Shown here in pieces: positions 38,131 to 46,857 of a stretch of 57,092 nt of DNA; position 1 is the stretch's first letter; each line of letters begins with the position of its first letter. The translations under genes and the position numbers were made by a program. The notes beneath the pieces were generated by a model. That model did not search any database, was not told the origin of the DNA, and saw nothing but the letters and a program-made list of their open reading frames with translations. The DNA lies in the NCBI RefSeq assembly GCF_017912555.1, contig NZ_JAERSD010000027.1:1-57092 (forward strand), in the 5' to 3' direction. The stretch comes from Bacillus sp. REN3. Lineage in GTDB: Bacteria; Bacillota; Bacilli; Bacillales; Cytobacillaceae.

Positions 38131-38159
38131 TGTGGTAATAGGGGACTTCCCCTCCCACT
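38131..38159 (-). promoter_or_regulatory. Candidate L1-binding mRNA site in the rplK leader
   Basis: Minus-strand GTGGGAGG (38151-38158) followed by a GGGGA...TCCCC stem and then ACCACA (38131-38136), allowing a GTGG/CCAC pairing. Same layout as the site before rplA. The leader also holds a perfect TTGACA/TGTCAA inverted repeat near 38193-38210. Confidence 0.5.
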
Positions 38160-38236
38160 CATAACAAAAGTCTTTATATGAAAATAAAGAGCTTGACATA
38201 TAGCTGTCAATCGTCAAAGACATACTGACCTATGAA

Positions 38237-38265
38237 ATATTATCACTTTTCAGCGTTCATTTCAA
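38237..38265 (-). promoter_or_regulatory. rplK promoter
   Basis: TTGAAA (38260-38265), 17 bp spacer, TAATAT (38237-38242) with an upstream TG giving an extended -10. Located just after the nusG stop, about 135 bp before rplK. Confidence 0.75.
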
Positions 38266-38276
38266 GTTATTTCAGA

Positions 38277-38810
38277 TTATAATTTTTGAATCTGTGAAAA
38301 TTCAAGCTCAACCGGAGTGTCGCGGCCGAACATGTTGACAAGCACTTTGAGCTTCGCTTTGTCCTTATCGATTTCTTCAATCGTGCCGGTGAAGTTCGTG
38401 AATGGCCCTTCGCTCACCTGGACCTTCTCTCCCAGCTCGAAGTTGACATCGACTTTCTTCTCTTCGACGCCCATACGCTTCAAGATGAATGCCACTTCCT
38501 CAGGCAATAAAGGCGTTGGCTTGGATCCGGATCCTGCCGAACCGACAAATCCAGTCACGCCAGGTGTGTTGCGCACAACATACCAGGAATCATCCGTCAT
38601 GACCAGTTCAACAAGGACATAGCCAGGGAATGTCTTACGCTTGACCACTTTTTTCTTGCCATTCTTGTAATCTGTTTCCTCGTCTTCAGGCACGATCACG
38701 CGGAAGATCTTGTCCTGCATGCCCATTGTCTCGACACGCTTTTCAAGGTTCGTCTTGACCTTGTTTTCATAGCCTGAATAAGTATGGACTACATACCAGT
38801 TTTTCTCCAT
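38277..38810 (-). CDS. nusG: Transcription termination/antitermination factor NusG
   Basis: NusG, 177 aa, binds RNA polymerase and couples to S10 or pausing signals. N-terminal NGN domain (1-110, MEKNWYVVHTYSGYENKVKT and FPGYVLVEL) and C-terminal KOW domain (about 125-177, EKVQVSEGPFTNFTGTIEEI). No good SD sits near the ATG: the nearest GGAGG is about 22 nt upstream, with a stop codon between. Separated from secE by a terminator and repeat copy B, unlike the tight secE-nusG pair of B. subtilis. Confidence 0.97.
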   Translation of the reverse strand: MEKNWYVVHTYSGYENKVKTNLEKRVETMGMQDKIFRVIVPEDEETDYKNGKKKVVKRKTFPGYVLVELVMTDDSWYVVRNTPGVTGFVGSAGSGSKPTPLLPEEVAFILKRMGVEEKKVDVNFELGEKVQVSEGPFTNFTGTIEEIDKDKAKLKVLVNMFGRDTPVELEFSQIQKL

Positions 38811-38910
38811 AATAAAGGACTATTCGTCCGTCCCTCCCTATTTAAAAATGCATGGACGCATCACCGGCGAAATGCTCTTGCCAGACACCGAATGAACCGT
38901 TTTCCAAAAG

Positions 38911-39038
38911 AAAAAACAAAAAGCGCAATCGCCTTGTTCAGCCCTGACAGGCATAGGATGAACCGCGAGGAGGCAGTTCCCGAGCCACCACAGCGGGGCG
39001 GCTTACGGCCAAGGGGCCAGGCGGTGGAGCTGGATTAA
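38911..39038 (+). repeat. Dispersed GC-rich intergenic repeat, copy B
   Basis: Begins AAAAAGCGCAATCGCCTTG and TTCAGCCCTGACAGGC and ends CAGGCGGTGGAGCTGGATTA. On the minus strand its last part is GGCGATTGCGC plus a U-run. It lies between the secE terminator and nusG. Repeats with these end sequences are common between genes in related Bacillaceae, from memory. Confidence 0.75.
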
Positions 39039-39069
39039 GAATTCACACCTGGAATTTTTTAATTCTTAA
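39035..39069. repeat. 9 bp perfect inverted repeat
   Basis: TTAAGAATT (39035-39043) and AATTCTTAA (39061-39069) pair exactly. It borders repeat copy B and the secE terminator; role unknown. Confidence 0.5.
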
Positions 39070-39073
39070 ACAA

Positions 39074-39096
39074 TGAAAAAACCCGTTATCCGGGCT
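39074..39096 (-). terminator. Terminator between secE and nusG
   Basis: CCCG/CGGG stem, extendable by two weaker pairs (39082-39094), followed on the minus strand by six U (39076-39081). About 50 bp past the secE stop. It would cut rpmG-secE from nusG. Confidence 0.75.
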
Positions 39097-39146
39097 TTCA
39101 ACTTGTCCTGCGTTATATTTTCCATTATACCATGAGTGTGTACGGG

Positions 39147-39329
39147 TTATTCAAGAATTAAGCGAATCAATTCAGAAATACCAAGGTCCAACACTGCAAA
39201 AAACAGAGCGAAAAAAGCGACAGTAGTCAAAACGGTTATTGTATAACGGGTCAGCTCCTTGCGCTTCGGCCAGCTGACTTTTCTCATTTCACGTACAACT
39301 TCACTGAAAAACTTAGTGATGCGCTGCAT
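39147..39329 (-). CDS. secE: Preprotein translocase subunit SecE
   Basis: Single-span clamp of the SecYEG channel, 60 aa, the short Gram-positive form. The amphipathic motif VVREMRKVSWPKRKELTRYT precedes one membrane helix (about 28-50). The ATG at 39329 follows GGAGGTTACAG; the long frame upstream is a shadow over rpmG. SecY is in this window at 10.4-11.7 kb. Confidence 0.97.
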   Translation of the reverse strand: MQRITKFFSEVVREMRKVSWPKRKELTRYTITVLTTVAFFALFFAVLDLGISELIRLILE

Positions 39330-39373
39330 TCTGTAACCTCCAACTTCTCTTGATTCCAGGGGCTGCTTAAAAA

Positions 39374-39523
39374 TTATTTCGTTTCCTTGTGGACTGTATG
39401 AGCGCCGCAGCTGCTGCAGTACTTTTTCAGTTCCAATCGTTCTGTATTTGTATCTTTGTTGCTTGTCGTGGAGTAATTCCGCGATCCGCACTCCGCGCAA
39501 GCAAGAATGACTTTTTTATTCAT
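39374..39523 (-). CDS. rpmG: 50S ribosomal protein L33, zinc type
   Basis: Ribosomal protein L33 (bL33), 49 aa, read from the sequence. [20 protein letters not shown] start and HTVHKETK end. Four zinc cysteines C9, C12, C36 and C39 mark the zinc-binding form. SD AGGTG upstream is moderate. Precedes secE with a short gap, and a promoter lies just upstream. Confidence 0.96.
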   Translation of the reverse strand: MNKKVILACAECGSRNYSTTSNKDTNTERLELKKYCSSCGAHTVHKETK

Positions 39524-39561
39524 TTCGACACCTGCAGTTTCAATCTAGTAATATCTTTAAG

Positions 39562-39590
39562 AATGTAACATGACTGTTAGAAAGTGTCAA
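39562..39590 (-). promoter_or_regulatory. rpmG-secE promoter
   Basis: Perfect TTGACA (39585-39590), 17 bp spacer, TACATT (39562-39567). About 40 bp before rpmG. Confidence 0.75.
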
Positions 39591-39639
39591 TAAGCGGTTC
39601 ACACGTGAAAAGTCTCTTTGGGGCTTTTTAGCAAATGCC

Positions 39640-40290
39640 CTACACTGACAGTTCACGCAGCTCAAGGTACCTTTCCAGTTTCCGTTTCACTCTCTGAAGG
39701 GCGTTATCGATCGATTTTACATGGCGGTTCAATTCTTCGGAAATCTCCTGATAAGACTGCCCGTCCAAATAGAGAGCCAGCACCTTCCGTTCAAGGTCGC
39801 TCAGCAGCTCCGACATCTTCACTTCAATCTGATCGAATTCTTCCTGGTTTATGAATAATTCCTCGGGGTCCATTACTTTTGCGCCGGTCAGTACATCCAT
39901 GAGCGTCCTGTCCGACTCTTCGTCATAAATCGGCTTGTCCAGCGAAACGTATGAATTAAGCGGAATATGCTTTTGCCTTGTAGCCGTTTTGATTGCCGTG
40001 ATGATTTGGCGGGTGATGCAAAGCTCAGCGAACGCTTTGAACGATGTAAGCTTGTCCTCGCGAAAATCACGGATTGCCTTGTACAGACCAATCATGCCTT
40101 CCTGCACGATATCCTCTTTATCCGCACCGATCAAGAAGTAGGATCGTGCCTTGGCCCGGACGAAATTCCTGTATTTATGAATCAAAAAATCAAGCGCATC
40201 ACTTTCTCCACGGTGCACCGCTTCTACGATTTCCTCATCTTCCAACGACAAATACGCTCCATTGACTTGATTTGCGATGTCAGTACTCAT
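39640..40290 (-). CDS. sigH: RNA polymerase sigma factor SigH (Spo0H)
   Basis: Sigma-70 family factor for early stationary-phase and sporulation genes in Bacilli, 216 aa. Region 2 includes ARSYFLIGADKEDIVQEGMIGLYKAIRDF; region 4 includes LDGQSYQEISEELNRHVKSIDNALQRVKRKLE. ATG at 40290 follows a G-run SD (GGGGGG, 6 nt). End of the cysE-cysS-mrnC-rlmB-rae1 run, with its own promoter. Presence suggests a sporulating relative. Confidence 0.97.
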   Translation of the reverse strand: MSTDIANQVNGAYLSLEDEEIVEAVHRGESDALDFLIHKYRNFVRAKARSYFLIGADKEDIVQEGMIGLYKAIRDFREDKLTSFKAFAELCITRQIITAIKTATRQKHIPLNSYVSLDKPIYDEESDRTLMDVLTGAKVMDPEELFINQEEFDQIEVKMSELLSDLERKVLALYLDGQSYQEISEELNRHVKSIDNALQRVKRKLERYLELRELSV

Positions 40291-40329
40291 CTGGATCCCC
40301 CCCGCCCGCAAAACCATACAGATAGAAAT

Positions 40330-40359
40330 ATTATACAGCAGGATTTTTTGGGGCGTCAA
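40330..40359 (-). promoter_or_regulatory. sigH promoter
   Basis: TTGACG (40354-40359), 18 bp spacer, perfect TATAAT (40330-40335), in the short rae1-sigH gap. SigA type, as known for spo0H in B. subtilis, where AbrB represses it. Confidence 0.78.
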
Positions 40360-40363
40360 CAGG

Positions 40364-40873
40364 TCATTGCTCCCCGCGGCGCCATTTTTCAAAAATTTCT
40401 GCCACTTCATCTGTAAGCGGTATTTTTGAACTCGGCTTTTTTTCCTGGATCGTTTTCACTTTCTTCTCGATTTTCTTTTCGATGACATTCATTTCATTCA
40501 GCAGCTCGCGCGCGGATTTCCTTAAGGCACCCTGGCCAAAAATGGCCCATTGTTCAGTATAATCCGAAGTCGCGACATGAACCTGAGTCCTCCGGTTGCT
40601 AAGGCTGATTGCCATTTTTTCTATCCGTTCATCTGCCGTTTCATTTTCTTTTGTAAAAATCACTTCCACGTTGGAATTTTTGTATTTTTTTTGCTTTCCT
40701 GAAACAAAATAAGCATCGAAAACAATGATGACTCGAAATCCCGTATAAGCCTGGTACTCAGCCATGATTTCCACAAGCCGGTCCCTGGCAGCAGAAAGGT
40801 CATTCTTTTTCAGGCTGTTCAATTCCGGCCAGGCTCCGATTATGTTATAGCCGTCGACAAGCAGGATATCCAT
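40364..40873 (-). CDS. rae1: Ribosome-associated endoribonuclease Rae1 (YacP)
   Basis: NYN/PIN-like endonuclease that cleaves mRNA in the ribosomal A site in B. subtilis, 169 aa. MDILLVDGYNIIGAWPEL carries the active-site Asp of the NYN fold; VIIVFDAYFVSG and VATSDYTEQ supply further acidic residues. The C-terminal helix with KKIEKKVKTIQEKKPSSK is basic. It is 3 bp after rlmB in the operon with mrnC and rlmB. Confidence 0.95.
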   Translation of the reverse strand: MDILLVDGYNIIGAWPELNSLKKNDLSAARDRLVEIMAEYQAYTGFRVIIVFDAYFVSGKQKKYKNSNVEVIFTKENETADERIEKMAISLSNRRTQVHVATSDYTEQWAIFGQGALRKSARELLNEMNVIEKKIEKKVKTIQEKKPSSKIPLTDEVAEIFEKWRRGEQ

Positions 40874-40876
40874 CGT

Positions 40877-41620
40877 TTATTCCCCTAATGGGAAGCGCTT
40901 GCGGTAAACTTCATACATCAGGAGTGAGGCAGCCACAGACGCATTCAGGGATGTTACCCGTCCCGCCATTGGAAGGCTCAGGAGAAAATCGCATTTATCG
41001 CGGATCAACCTGCCCATCCCTTTCCCCTCACTGCCAATCACTAGTCCAAGCGGAAGGGTTCCGTCGATACTCCGGTAGTCCTCTTTCGCCGAAGCGTCGG
41101 TTCCAGCGATCCAGACACCCCGTTCCTTAAGCTCGTCGATCGCCCTTGCCATATTGGTCACTCTGGCTACCGGAATGTACTCGATTGCCCCAGCTGAAGC
41201 TTTGGCAACTGTCGCCGTCAATCCAACCGCCCTTCTTTTTGGGATGATGATGCCGTGGGCCCCTGCTGCATCCGCTGTCCTCATGATTGAACCGAGATTG
41301 TGCGGATCCTCGATTTCGTCAAGCAAAAGGAAAAACGGTAATGCGCCCTTCTTTTCAGCCAAAGCGAATAAATCGTCGATTTCCGCATATTCATAGGCTG
41401 CGACCTGGGCAATCACTCCCTGGTGGCTTCCGTCAGCAAGCTGATCGATTTTCTTCTTGGGTACGAATTGGATCATCACATTGGCTTCCTTCGCCATCCC
41501 AATGATTTGCTTCATCTGTCCCTGCTGCGAACCTTCAGCAATCAGGATCTTGTTGATGTCCCTGTTTGATTTAAGCGCTTCAATCACTGGGTTTTTCCCG
41601 ATAATATAGTCTTGGTTCAT
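40877..41620 (-). CDS. rlmB: 23S rRNA 2'-O-ribose methyltransferase RlmB (SpoU family)
   Basis: SpoU/TrmH methyltransferase, 247 aa, acting on a guanosine in 23S rRNA. N-terminal L30e-like substrate-binding domain (1-75) and C-terminal SPOUT knot domain with motifs [33 protein letters not shown] and [23 protein letters not shown]. Its ATG overlaps the mrnC stop by 4 bp. Confidence 0.95.
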   Translation of the reverse strand: MNQDYIIGKNPVIEALKSNRDINKILIAEGSQQGQMKQIIGMAKEANVMIQFVPKKKIDQLADGSHQGVIAQVAAYEYAEIDDLFALAEKKGALPFFLLLDEIEDPHNLGSIMRTADAAGAHGIIIPKRRAVGLTATVAKASAGAIEYIPVARVTNMARAIDELKERGVWIAGTDASAKEDYRSIDGTLPLGLVIGSEGKGMGRLIRDKCDFLLSLPMAGRVTSLNASVAASLLMYEVYRKRFPLGE

Positions 41621-42042
41621 TGGAATGTTCCTCCCATTTTTTCTTCCGCTATCGCAAAAACCATGACAATCAATTCCTCTACTCTTTCCACATTGCCCGC
41701 AAGGTATAAATAGCCGATCAGCGCCTCAAAAGCCGTACTGTACCGGTATGTCTGGACATCCGTATTTTTCGGGACCGTTCCTGACTTTGCGTTGCGTCCT
41801 CTTTTGACGACTGCGATTTCTTCTTCGGTCAGCCTGTCCATTTCAAGCAGTTGGTGGAGGAACCTCGCCTGTGATTTCGCCGATACATATTTGGTTGCCT
41901 CTTTATGCAGTTGGTTCGGCCTTACTTTTCCGCTTTGCAGCAGGTGATGCCGTACGTATTGTTCATATACGGCATCGCCCATGTAGGCAAGCGCGAGGCT
42001 GTTCAATTGCTTTTCGTCGATTTTTCTCCCGTAATGCAGCAT
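41617..42042 (-). CDS. mrnC: Mini-ribonuclease III
   Basis: Mini-III, 141 aa, an RNase III catalytic domain without a dsRNA-binding domain, which matures 23S rRNA in B. subtilis. [20 protein letters not shown] and [20 protein letters not shown]; catalytic acids in GDAVYE and [10 protein letters not shown]. Starts 3 bp after cysS and overlaps rlmB. Confidence 0.96.
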   Translation of the reverse strand: MLHYGRKIDEKQLNSLALAYMGDAVYEQYVRHHLLQSGKVRPNQLHKEATKYVSAKSQARFLHQLLEMDRLTEEEIAVVKRGRNAKSGTVPKNTDVQTYRYSTAFEALIGYLYLAGNVERVEELIVMVFAIAEEKMGGTFQ

Positions 42043-42045
42043 GCT

Positions 42046-43443
42046 TCAGCCTCTTTTCCACCTGACGCCCTGCGGCGTATCCTCTATGATGATATTCATT
42101 TCTTTCAGCTGGTCGCGGATCTCATCGGCTAATTTGAAGTTCCTTTCTTTGCGTGCCTGATTGCGCTTCTCGATCAGCGCCTCGATTTCCTCATCAAGCA
42201 ATTCCTCCGCTTCAAGATTAAGGCCAAGCACGCCGGACAAAGTTTCGAATTCATCCATGAACGATTTGATGACTTCTTCGGCCGTGTTTTTCTCCATCAA
42301 ATACAGGTTGGCAAGCTTTGATAACTCAAAAAGGATCGAAATAGCGTTCGCTGTATTGAAATCATCATCCATTTCAGCGATGAACTGTTCATGTAGCGAC
42401 TGGATTTTCTCCAGCCATTCCTGATTGTCATCCGTCAGGTCCGCACTTGCTCCAAGCCGATGTTTCAGATTCTGATAAGACGTTTTCAGCCTCTCGAACG
42501 AAGCCTTCATTTTTTCAAGAAGTTCTTCGCTGTAATTGATCGGATTGCGATAATGCACAGACAGCATGAAGAACCTTAACACCTGGGGGTCATGCTTTTT
42601 GATGATGTCATGGACAAGGACAAAGTTGCCAAGGGATTTTGACATCTTTTCATTATCAATGTTGATATAGCCATTGTGCATCCAATAGCGGGCAAACGTC
42701 TCGCCGGTCAGCGCTTCGGACTGTGCTATCTCGTTTTCATGGTGAGGGAAAGCAAGGTCTTGGCCGCCGGCATGGATGTCGATCGTATCGCCAAGATATT
42801 CGCGTGCCATTGCCGAGCATTCGATATGCCAGCCAGGACGGCCCCTTCCCCATGGACTTTCCCAGGAGATTTCGCCTTCCTTTGCCGCCTTCCAAAGGAC
42901 GAAATCAAGCGCATCATGCTTCTTTTCGCCAACTTGGATCCTCGCTCCGACTCTAAGCTCATCGATTGATTGGTGCGACAGCTTTCCATATTCGCTGAAC
43001 TCACGCGTACGGTAGTAGACGTCGCCGCCCGATTCATATGCATAGCCTTTTTCTATCAAGGCACTGATGAATGAAATGATGATATCCATCGTTTCCGTTA
43101 CCCGCGGATGGACATCGGCTGTTTTGCAGCCCAGGGCATGGACGTCTTCAAAGTAGGCATGGATGAACCGCTCGGCAATCATCGGCACTTCCTGCCCCAA
43201 TTCATTCGCCGCTTTGATAAGCTTGTCATCGACATCTGTGAAGTTGGAGACATAGCGGACATCATAGCCGCGGAACTCCAAATAACGGCGGACTGTATCA
43301 AAAACAATCGCCGGGCGGGCGTTTCCGATGTGGATGTAATTGTAGACGGTCGGGCCGCATACATACATTTTCACTTTTCCCTCTTCCAAAGGAATGAACT
43401 CTTCCTTGCTTCTTGTCAGTGTATTATAAATTTGGATTGCCAT
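42046..43443 (-). CDS. cysS: Cysteinyl-tRNA synthetase
   Basis: Class I synthetase charging tRNA-Cys, 465 aa. HIGH-type motif in [18 protein letters not shown] (with a zinc Cys), DVDDK, and KMSKS in [12 protein letters not shown]. Start ATG at 43443 ([11 protein letters not shown]), 8 nt after AAGGGG; a TTG two codons upstream was rejected. It overlaps cysE by 20 bp; both follow the Cys T-box. Confidence 0.98.
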   Translation of the reverse strand: MAIQIYNTLTRSKEEFIPLEEGKVKMYVCGPTVYNYIHIGNARPAIVFDTVRRYLEFRGYDVRYVSNFTDVDDKLIKAANELGQEVPMIAERFIHAYFEDVHALGCKTADVHPRVTETMDIIISFISALIEKGYAYESGGDVYYRTREFSEYGKLSHQSIDELRVGARIQVGEKKHDALDFVLWKAAKEGEISWESPWGRGRPGWHIECSAMAREYLGDTIDIHAGGQDLAFPHHENEIAQSEALTGETFARYWMHNGYINIDNEKMSKSLGNFVLVHDIIKKHDPQVLRFFMLSVHYRNPINYSEELLEKMKASFERLKTSYQNLKHRLGASADLTDDNQEWLEKIQSLHEQFIAEMDDDFNTANAISILFELSKLANLYLMEKNTAEEVIKSFMDEFETLSGVLGLNLEAEELLDEEIEALIEKRNQARKERNFKLADEIRDQLKEMNIIIEDTPQGVRWKRG

Positions 43444-44119
43444 TCTCAAGGCCCCTTCCCTGCTTCACTTCTTCCAGTTCTTCTTTCAACTTGACCAATT
43501 CAAGCTCTTTTTTTAGCTTAACCAATTCCATTTCAATATCTTTGCATCTGTCAGACACAGGATCTGGAAGGTCACGATGGTTCAGATCTTTCTTGATCCG
43601 GACGCCATCCTGGATGACGACCTTGCCAGGCACGCCGACAACAGTCGAATTCGGGGGCACATCCTTCAGGACGACCGAACCGGCTCCAACTTTGGAATTT
43701 TCCCCAATCGTAATCGAACCCAATACCTTAGCGCCTGTCGCAATCAGGGCATTGTCCTTTACGGTCGGGTGCCTCTTTCCCTTCTCTTTTCCGGTTCCTC
43801 CGAGAGTCACGCCCTGGAAGACGGTCACATTGTCACCGATTTCACATGTTTCCCCAATGACAACGCCCATTCCATGGTCGATGAAGAAACGCCGGCCGAT
43901 CTTTGCACCCGGGTGGATTTCGATTCCGGTGAAAAAACGGCTGGCCTGGGAAATGACTCTCGCGATAAAATAAAACTTCCGTTTATAAAAGGCATGGGCC
44001 AGGCGGTGGGCCCAGATCGCATGCAGCCCGGAATAGGTAAGGATAACTTCCATATAGCTTCTCGCTGCGGGATCCTGGTCAAAGACAACTTCAATGTCTT
44101 CTTTCAATATTTTAAACAC
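43424..44119 (-). CDS. cysE: Serine O-acetyltransferase
   Basis: First step of cysteine synthesis: serine + acetyl-CoA to O-acetylserine. 231 aa. N-terminal helical domain and left-handed beta-helix (hexapeptide) repeats from about 65 ([28 protein letters not shown]), ending in the C-terminal heptad-rich tail. The start is GTG at 44119 (GTG TTT AAA ATA TTG) after GGGGGA; longer frames enter the leader repeat. The Cys T-box leader controls it. The C-terminal [20 protein letters not shown] coiled stretch is longer than in some relatives. Confidence 0.96.
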   Translation of the reverse strand: MFKILKEDIEVVFDQDPAARSYMEVILTYSGLHAIWAHRLAHAFYKRKFYFIARVISQASRFFTGIEIHPGAKIGRRFFIDHGMGVVIGETCEIGDNVTVFQGVTLGGTGKEKGKRHPTVKDNALIATGAKVLGSITIGENSKVGAGSVVLKDVPPNSTVVGVPGKVVIQDGVRIKKDLNHRDLPDPVSDRCKDIEMELVKLKKELELVKLKEELEEVKQGRGLENGNPNL

Positions 44120-44167
44120 GGATGTATCCCCCTTTTTTCCACTTTGCTGTTTTTTATGAATGTAGTT

Positions 44168-44284
44168 GTTGACTTCCATTTCCGGTGCCGAGTGGACGGT
44201 GAGCATCCTCACCGCTATAGCCCTACGGGGCGTCACCTTTACCGCTGATCACGCCGGAGTCTCGCACCGTCCATTCCAATCAAC
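44168..44284. repeat. Bacillus-type intergenic repeat in the cysE leader
   Basis: 117 bp imperfect palindrome with ends GTTGACTTCC and GGAATGG plus (on the other strand) GTTGATTGG. It includes GGACGGTG/CACCGTCC inverted arms. Its layout (TTGATTGGA, GAGACTCC, GAGGATGCTCACCG, GGAAGTCAAC in order on the minus strand) resembles a repeat frequent between genes in Bacillus genomes, as I recall it. It sits between the T-box terminator and cysE. Confidence 0.6.
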
Positions 44285-44476
44285 GGTTTGTTTAGAATCC
44301 ATCTCCAATAAAAGTCTTCTTAAAAACAGCCTATCAGTTAAAATGGTCCTTCATGCTTGTTAGCTTCTGCTCCATTGGCCGCTTCCGCGGCGGGCAGCAG
44401 CTATTGCAACTATACTCTCCATTGGCAGTCCATCTGCCAAGCGATAAAAGCCTCGAAGAACGGCAGAATATAAAAA
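44285..44476. other. Remaining leader between T-box terminator and repeat
   Basis: Non-coding DNA with several short inverted repeats (for example CCGCTTCCGCGG near 44378-44390 and TTGGCAGTCCATCTGCCAA near 44422-44441). No gene seen. It makes the cysE 5' leader unusually long after the T-box. Confidence 0.5.
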
Positions 44477-44505
44477 AGCGTCCCTGCCAGATCGACAGAG
44501 ACGCT
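44471..44505 (-). terminator. T-box regulated terminator
   Basis: Stem of AGCGTC(TCTG) with (CAGG)GACGCT followed by six U on the minus strand; its left arm competes with the T-box antiterminator. Confidence 0.9.
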
Positions 44506-44750
44506 TGAATGCGCGGTTCCACTCTGTTTAGGCCGCTTCATGCAAAATAAAAACAAGCGTCCTCAACTTTGACCTGTTAACGGGGGATCCCGCCCTAAAC
44601 TACTCGGACTTTGCAAGTCCTTTCATCAAGGGGCTCCGAGGCGCACTTCAAAAGACGAGGGGCCTGAACCACTTTCAGCCGGTGATGGTTCTCTCTAATA
44701 GGCATCATTTTTCTACTTTTCCTCTTCAACACTTTCGTTTTTTCGAATTA
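44477..44750 (-). ncRNA. Cysteine-specific T-box leader
   Basis: tRNA-sensing riboswitch upstream of cysE-cysS. The T-box sequence GTGGAACCGCG with flanks lies at 44512-44525 and is followed by an intrinsic terminator (44477-44505, stem AGCGTC.../...GACGCT plus a U-run at 44471-44477). Stem I lies right of about 44600; a UGC (Cys) triplet at 44643-44645 in the AAGTGCGCC segment is the best specifier. Uncharged tRNA-Cys would prevent termination. Confidence 0.92.
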
Positions 44751-44755
44751 CTCTT

Positions 44756-44784
44756 ACTATATTATATTTTTTTCACTATGTTAA
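44756..44784 (-). promoter_or_regulatory. cysE-cysS operon promoter
   Basis: TTAACA (44779-44784), 17 bp spacer, TATAGT (44756-44761). Lies between the gltX stop and the T-box leader. Confidence 0.75.
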
Positions 44785-44803
44785 CTAAAACAGCCTAAAA
44801 ATT

Positions 44804-46264
44804 TCATTTGCCAAGCAGGTTTGTGACTCTTTCCTTCACTTTTTCCTTGCCGATCAGTTCCATGGCAAGCATCAGGTCTGGTCCATGCGTCTGTCCAGTA
44901 GCAGCAGCCCTGATTGGCATGAACAGCTTTTGTCCTTTTTGCCCTGTAGCCTTTTGGACAGCTTTTACAGCTGCTTTGATCCCATCTGCCTTGAATGCCT
45001 CAAGCTGATCGATTTCAGCCGCGAAAGCAGCAAGAACTTCTGGCACCTGTTCCCCGGAAAGGACTTCCTTCGCCTCGTCATCATACTGGATTTCATCGCG
45101 GAAGAATACATCCGACATCTCGACAATTTCCGCTCCGTAGCTCATTTTATCATGATAGAGAGAAATCAGGCTCCGTACCCATCCATCCTGTTCCGGGGTG
45201 CGGTTTTCGCTTACCTTCCCAGCCTTCACCAAGTGTGGGAGCGCAAGTTCGACCACCCGGTCCAGATCCGCTTTTTTCATGTATTGATTGTTCATCCACG
45301 CCAGCTTCTGCTGGTCAAATAAAGCTGGCGATTTTGAAAGCCTTGCCGGATCGAAAATCTCGATGAATTCCTCTTTAGAGAAAATCTCATCTTCGCCCGC
45401 AGGAGACCACCCAAGCAAAGCAATGAAATTGAACAGCGCTTCAGGCAAATAACCAAGCTCTTCGTACTGCTCAATGAACTGGATGATTGACTCATCCCGC
45501 TTGCTCAACTTCTTGCGGCTTTCGTTGACGATCAGCGTCATATGCCCGAAAACCGGCGGCTCCCAGCCAAGCGCTTCATAAATCACGAGCTGTTTCGGTG
45601 TATTCGAAATATGGTCATCCCCGCGCAGTACGTGGGAAATCTTCATCAAATGGTCATCAATGACGACGGCATAGTTGTATGTAGGCGTGCCATCCTTCTT
45701 CACGATGACGAAATCACCCATTCCATCTGACTCAAAGCTTACCTGCCCTTTGACCATGTCATCGAAGCTCAGGATCTTGCCGGCGGGAACCTTGAAACGG
45801 AGGCTAGGCTGGCGCCCCTCTTTTTCGAATTGTTCCCTCTGTTCCTGAGTCAAATTGCGGCATCTTCCGGAGTACTGCGGCGTCTCATTGCGGGCTGCCT
45901 GCTCCTCGCGCTCGGACTCCAGCTCTTCCTCTGTGCAATAGCATTTATACGCAAGCCCTTTATCCAAGAGCTCTTGATTGTACTTCTCATAAATATGATT
46001 GCGCTCCGACTGGCGATAAGGGCCATACTCGCCGCCAGCATCAACGCTTTCGTCCCAGTCCATGCCGAGCCACTTGAGGTATTTCAGCTGGCTTTGCTCG
46101 CCGCCCTCGATATTGCGCTTCTTGTCTGTATCCTCAATGCGGATGATGAACTTGCCGCCCTTGTTCCGCGCGAATAAATAATTGAAAAGTGCTGTACGGG
46201 CGTTCCCGATATGTAAATGCCCTGTCGGACTCGGTGCATAGCGCACGCGAATATCTGATGACAT
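44804..46264 (-). CDS. gltX: Glutamyl-tRNA synthetase
   Basis: Class I synthetase, 486 aa, likely also making Glu-tRNA-Gln in a Bacillus. HIGH-type motif [18 protein letters not shown] near residue 10 and KLSKRDES (KMSKS type) near 250. The [15 protein letters not shown] insert is as in Bacilli. SD GAGGAGG. It precedes the Cys T-box and lies 92 bp after ispF; the latter gap has a TACAAT -10-like site without a clear -35. Confidence 0.98.
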   Translation of the reverse strand: MSSDIRVRYAPSPTGHLHIGNARTALFNYLFARNKGGKFIIRIEDTDKKRNIEGGEQSQLKYLKWLGMDWDESVDAGGEYGPYRQSERNHIYEKYNQELLDKGLAYKCYCTEEELESEREEQAARNETPQYSGRCRNLTQEQREQFEKEGRQPSLRFKVPAGKILSFDDMVKGQVSFESDGMGDFVIVKKDGTPTYNYAVVIDDHLMKISHVLRGDDHISNTPKQLVIYEALGWEPPVFGHMTLIVNESRKKLSKRDESIIQFIEQYEELGYLPEALFNFIALLGWSPAGEDEIFSKEEFIEIFDPARLSKSPALFDQQKLAWMNNQYMKKADLDRVVELALPHLVKAGKVSENRTPEQDGWVRSLISLYHDKMSYGAEIVEMSDVFFRDEIQYDDEAKEVLSGEQVPEVLAAFAAEIDQLEAFKADGIKAAVKAVQKATGQKGQKLFMPIRAAATGQTHGPDLMLAMELIGKEKVKERVTNLLGK

Positions 46265-46356
46265 AGTGAATCCTCCTCTTCATTGGCTGTCCATTATTGT
46301 ACCATCTTATGCGTAAAAATACCTTCTGAATTGAGTGCCCTGGGTACGGAAAAAAT

Positions 46357-46836
46357 CTATTCCGACTTTTTCAGCAATACGACCGCCTGGGCGGCAATGC
46401 CTTCTCCCCTGCCTGGGAAACCAAGCTTTTCAGTCGTTGTCGCCTTGACATTCACCTGGTCGGGACTTCCTCCAAGAAGAGCGGCAATCCTTTCCCGCAT
46501 CGGCTCAATATATGGAGCCATTTTCGGTTTTTGAGCAATGATCGTGCAATCCGTGTTCACGAGCTCGTATCCTCTTCCTTTAACGATTTCCCAGACTCTC
46601 TCAAGCAATTTGGCTGAGTCCGCATCCTTGAATTCCGGGTCTGTATCAGGAAAATGCCTGCCGATATCGCCTTCTCCGATTGCCCCAAGGCAGGCATCCG
46701 CAACAGTATGCAGCAAAACATCCGCATCCGAATGCCCGATCAGGCCCTTTTCATATGGGATCGTGATCCCGCCGATAATCAGCGGACGTCCTTCCGTCAG
46801 CTGGTGCACATCAAAACCTTGTCCAATACGAAACAT
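46357..46836 (-). CDS. ispF: 2-C-methyl-D-erythritol 2,4-cyclodiphosphate synthase
   Basis: Fifth step of the MEP isoprenoid pathway. 159 aa. Zinc ligands in GFDVHQL (D, H) and HSDADVLLH; cytidine pocket near [32 protein letters not shown]. 21 bp after ispD, forming yacL-ispD-ispF. Confidence 0.97.
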   Translation of the reverse strand: MFRIGQGFDVHQLTEGRPLIIGGITIPYEKGLIGHSDADVLLHTVADACLGAIGEGDIGRHFPDTDPEFKDADSAKLLERVWEIVKGRGYELVNTDCTIIAQKPKMAPYIEPMRERIAALLGGSPDQVNVKATTTEKLGFPGRGEGIAAQAVVLLKKSE

Positions 46837-46857
46837 GATGAATAGCTCCTTTTATCA

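Noticed and set aside
38784-39038. 84-codon plus frame antisense to the nusG start
   Set aside because: Composed of the nusG 5' end in antisense and repeat copy B.
39607-39631. Hairpin after sigH as a terminator
   Set aside because: Pairs well only as plus-strand RNA; on the minus strand the stem breaks and the U-run is only four bases.
43413-44248. Plus-strand frames of 186 and 223 codons antisense to cysE
   Set aside because: Shadow of cysE and its leader repeat; no independent signals.
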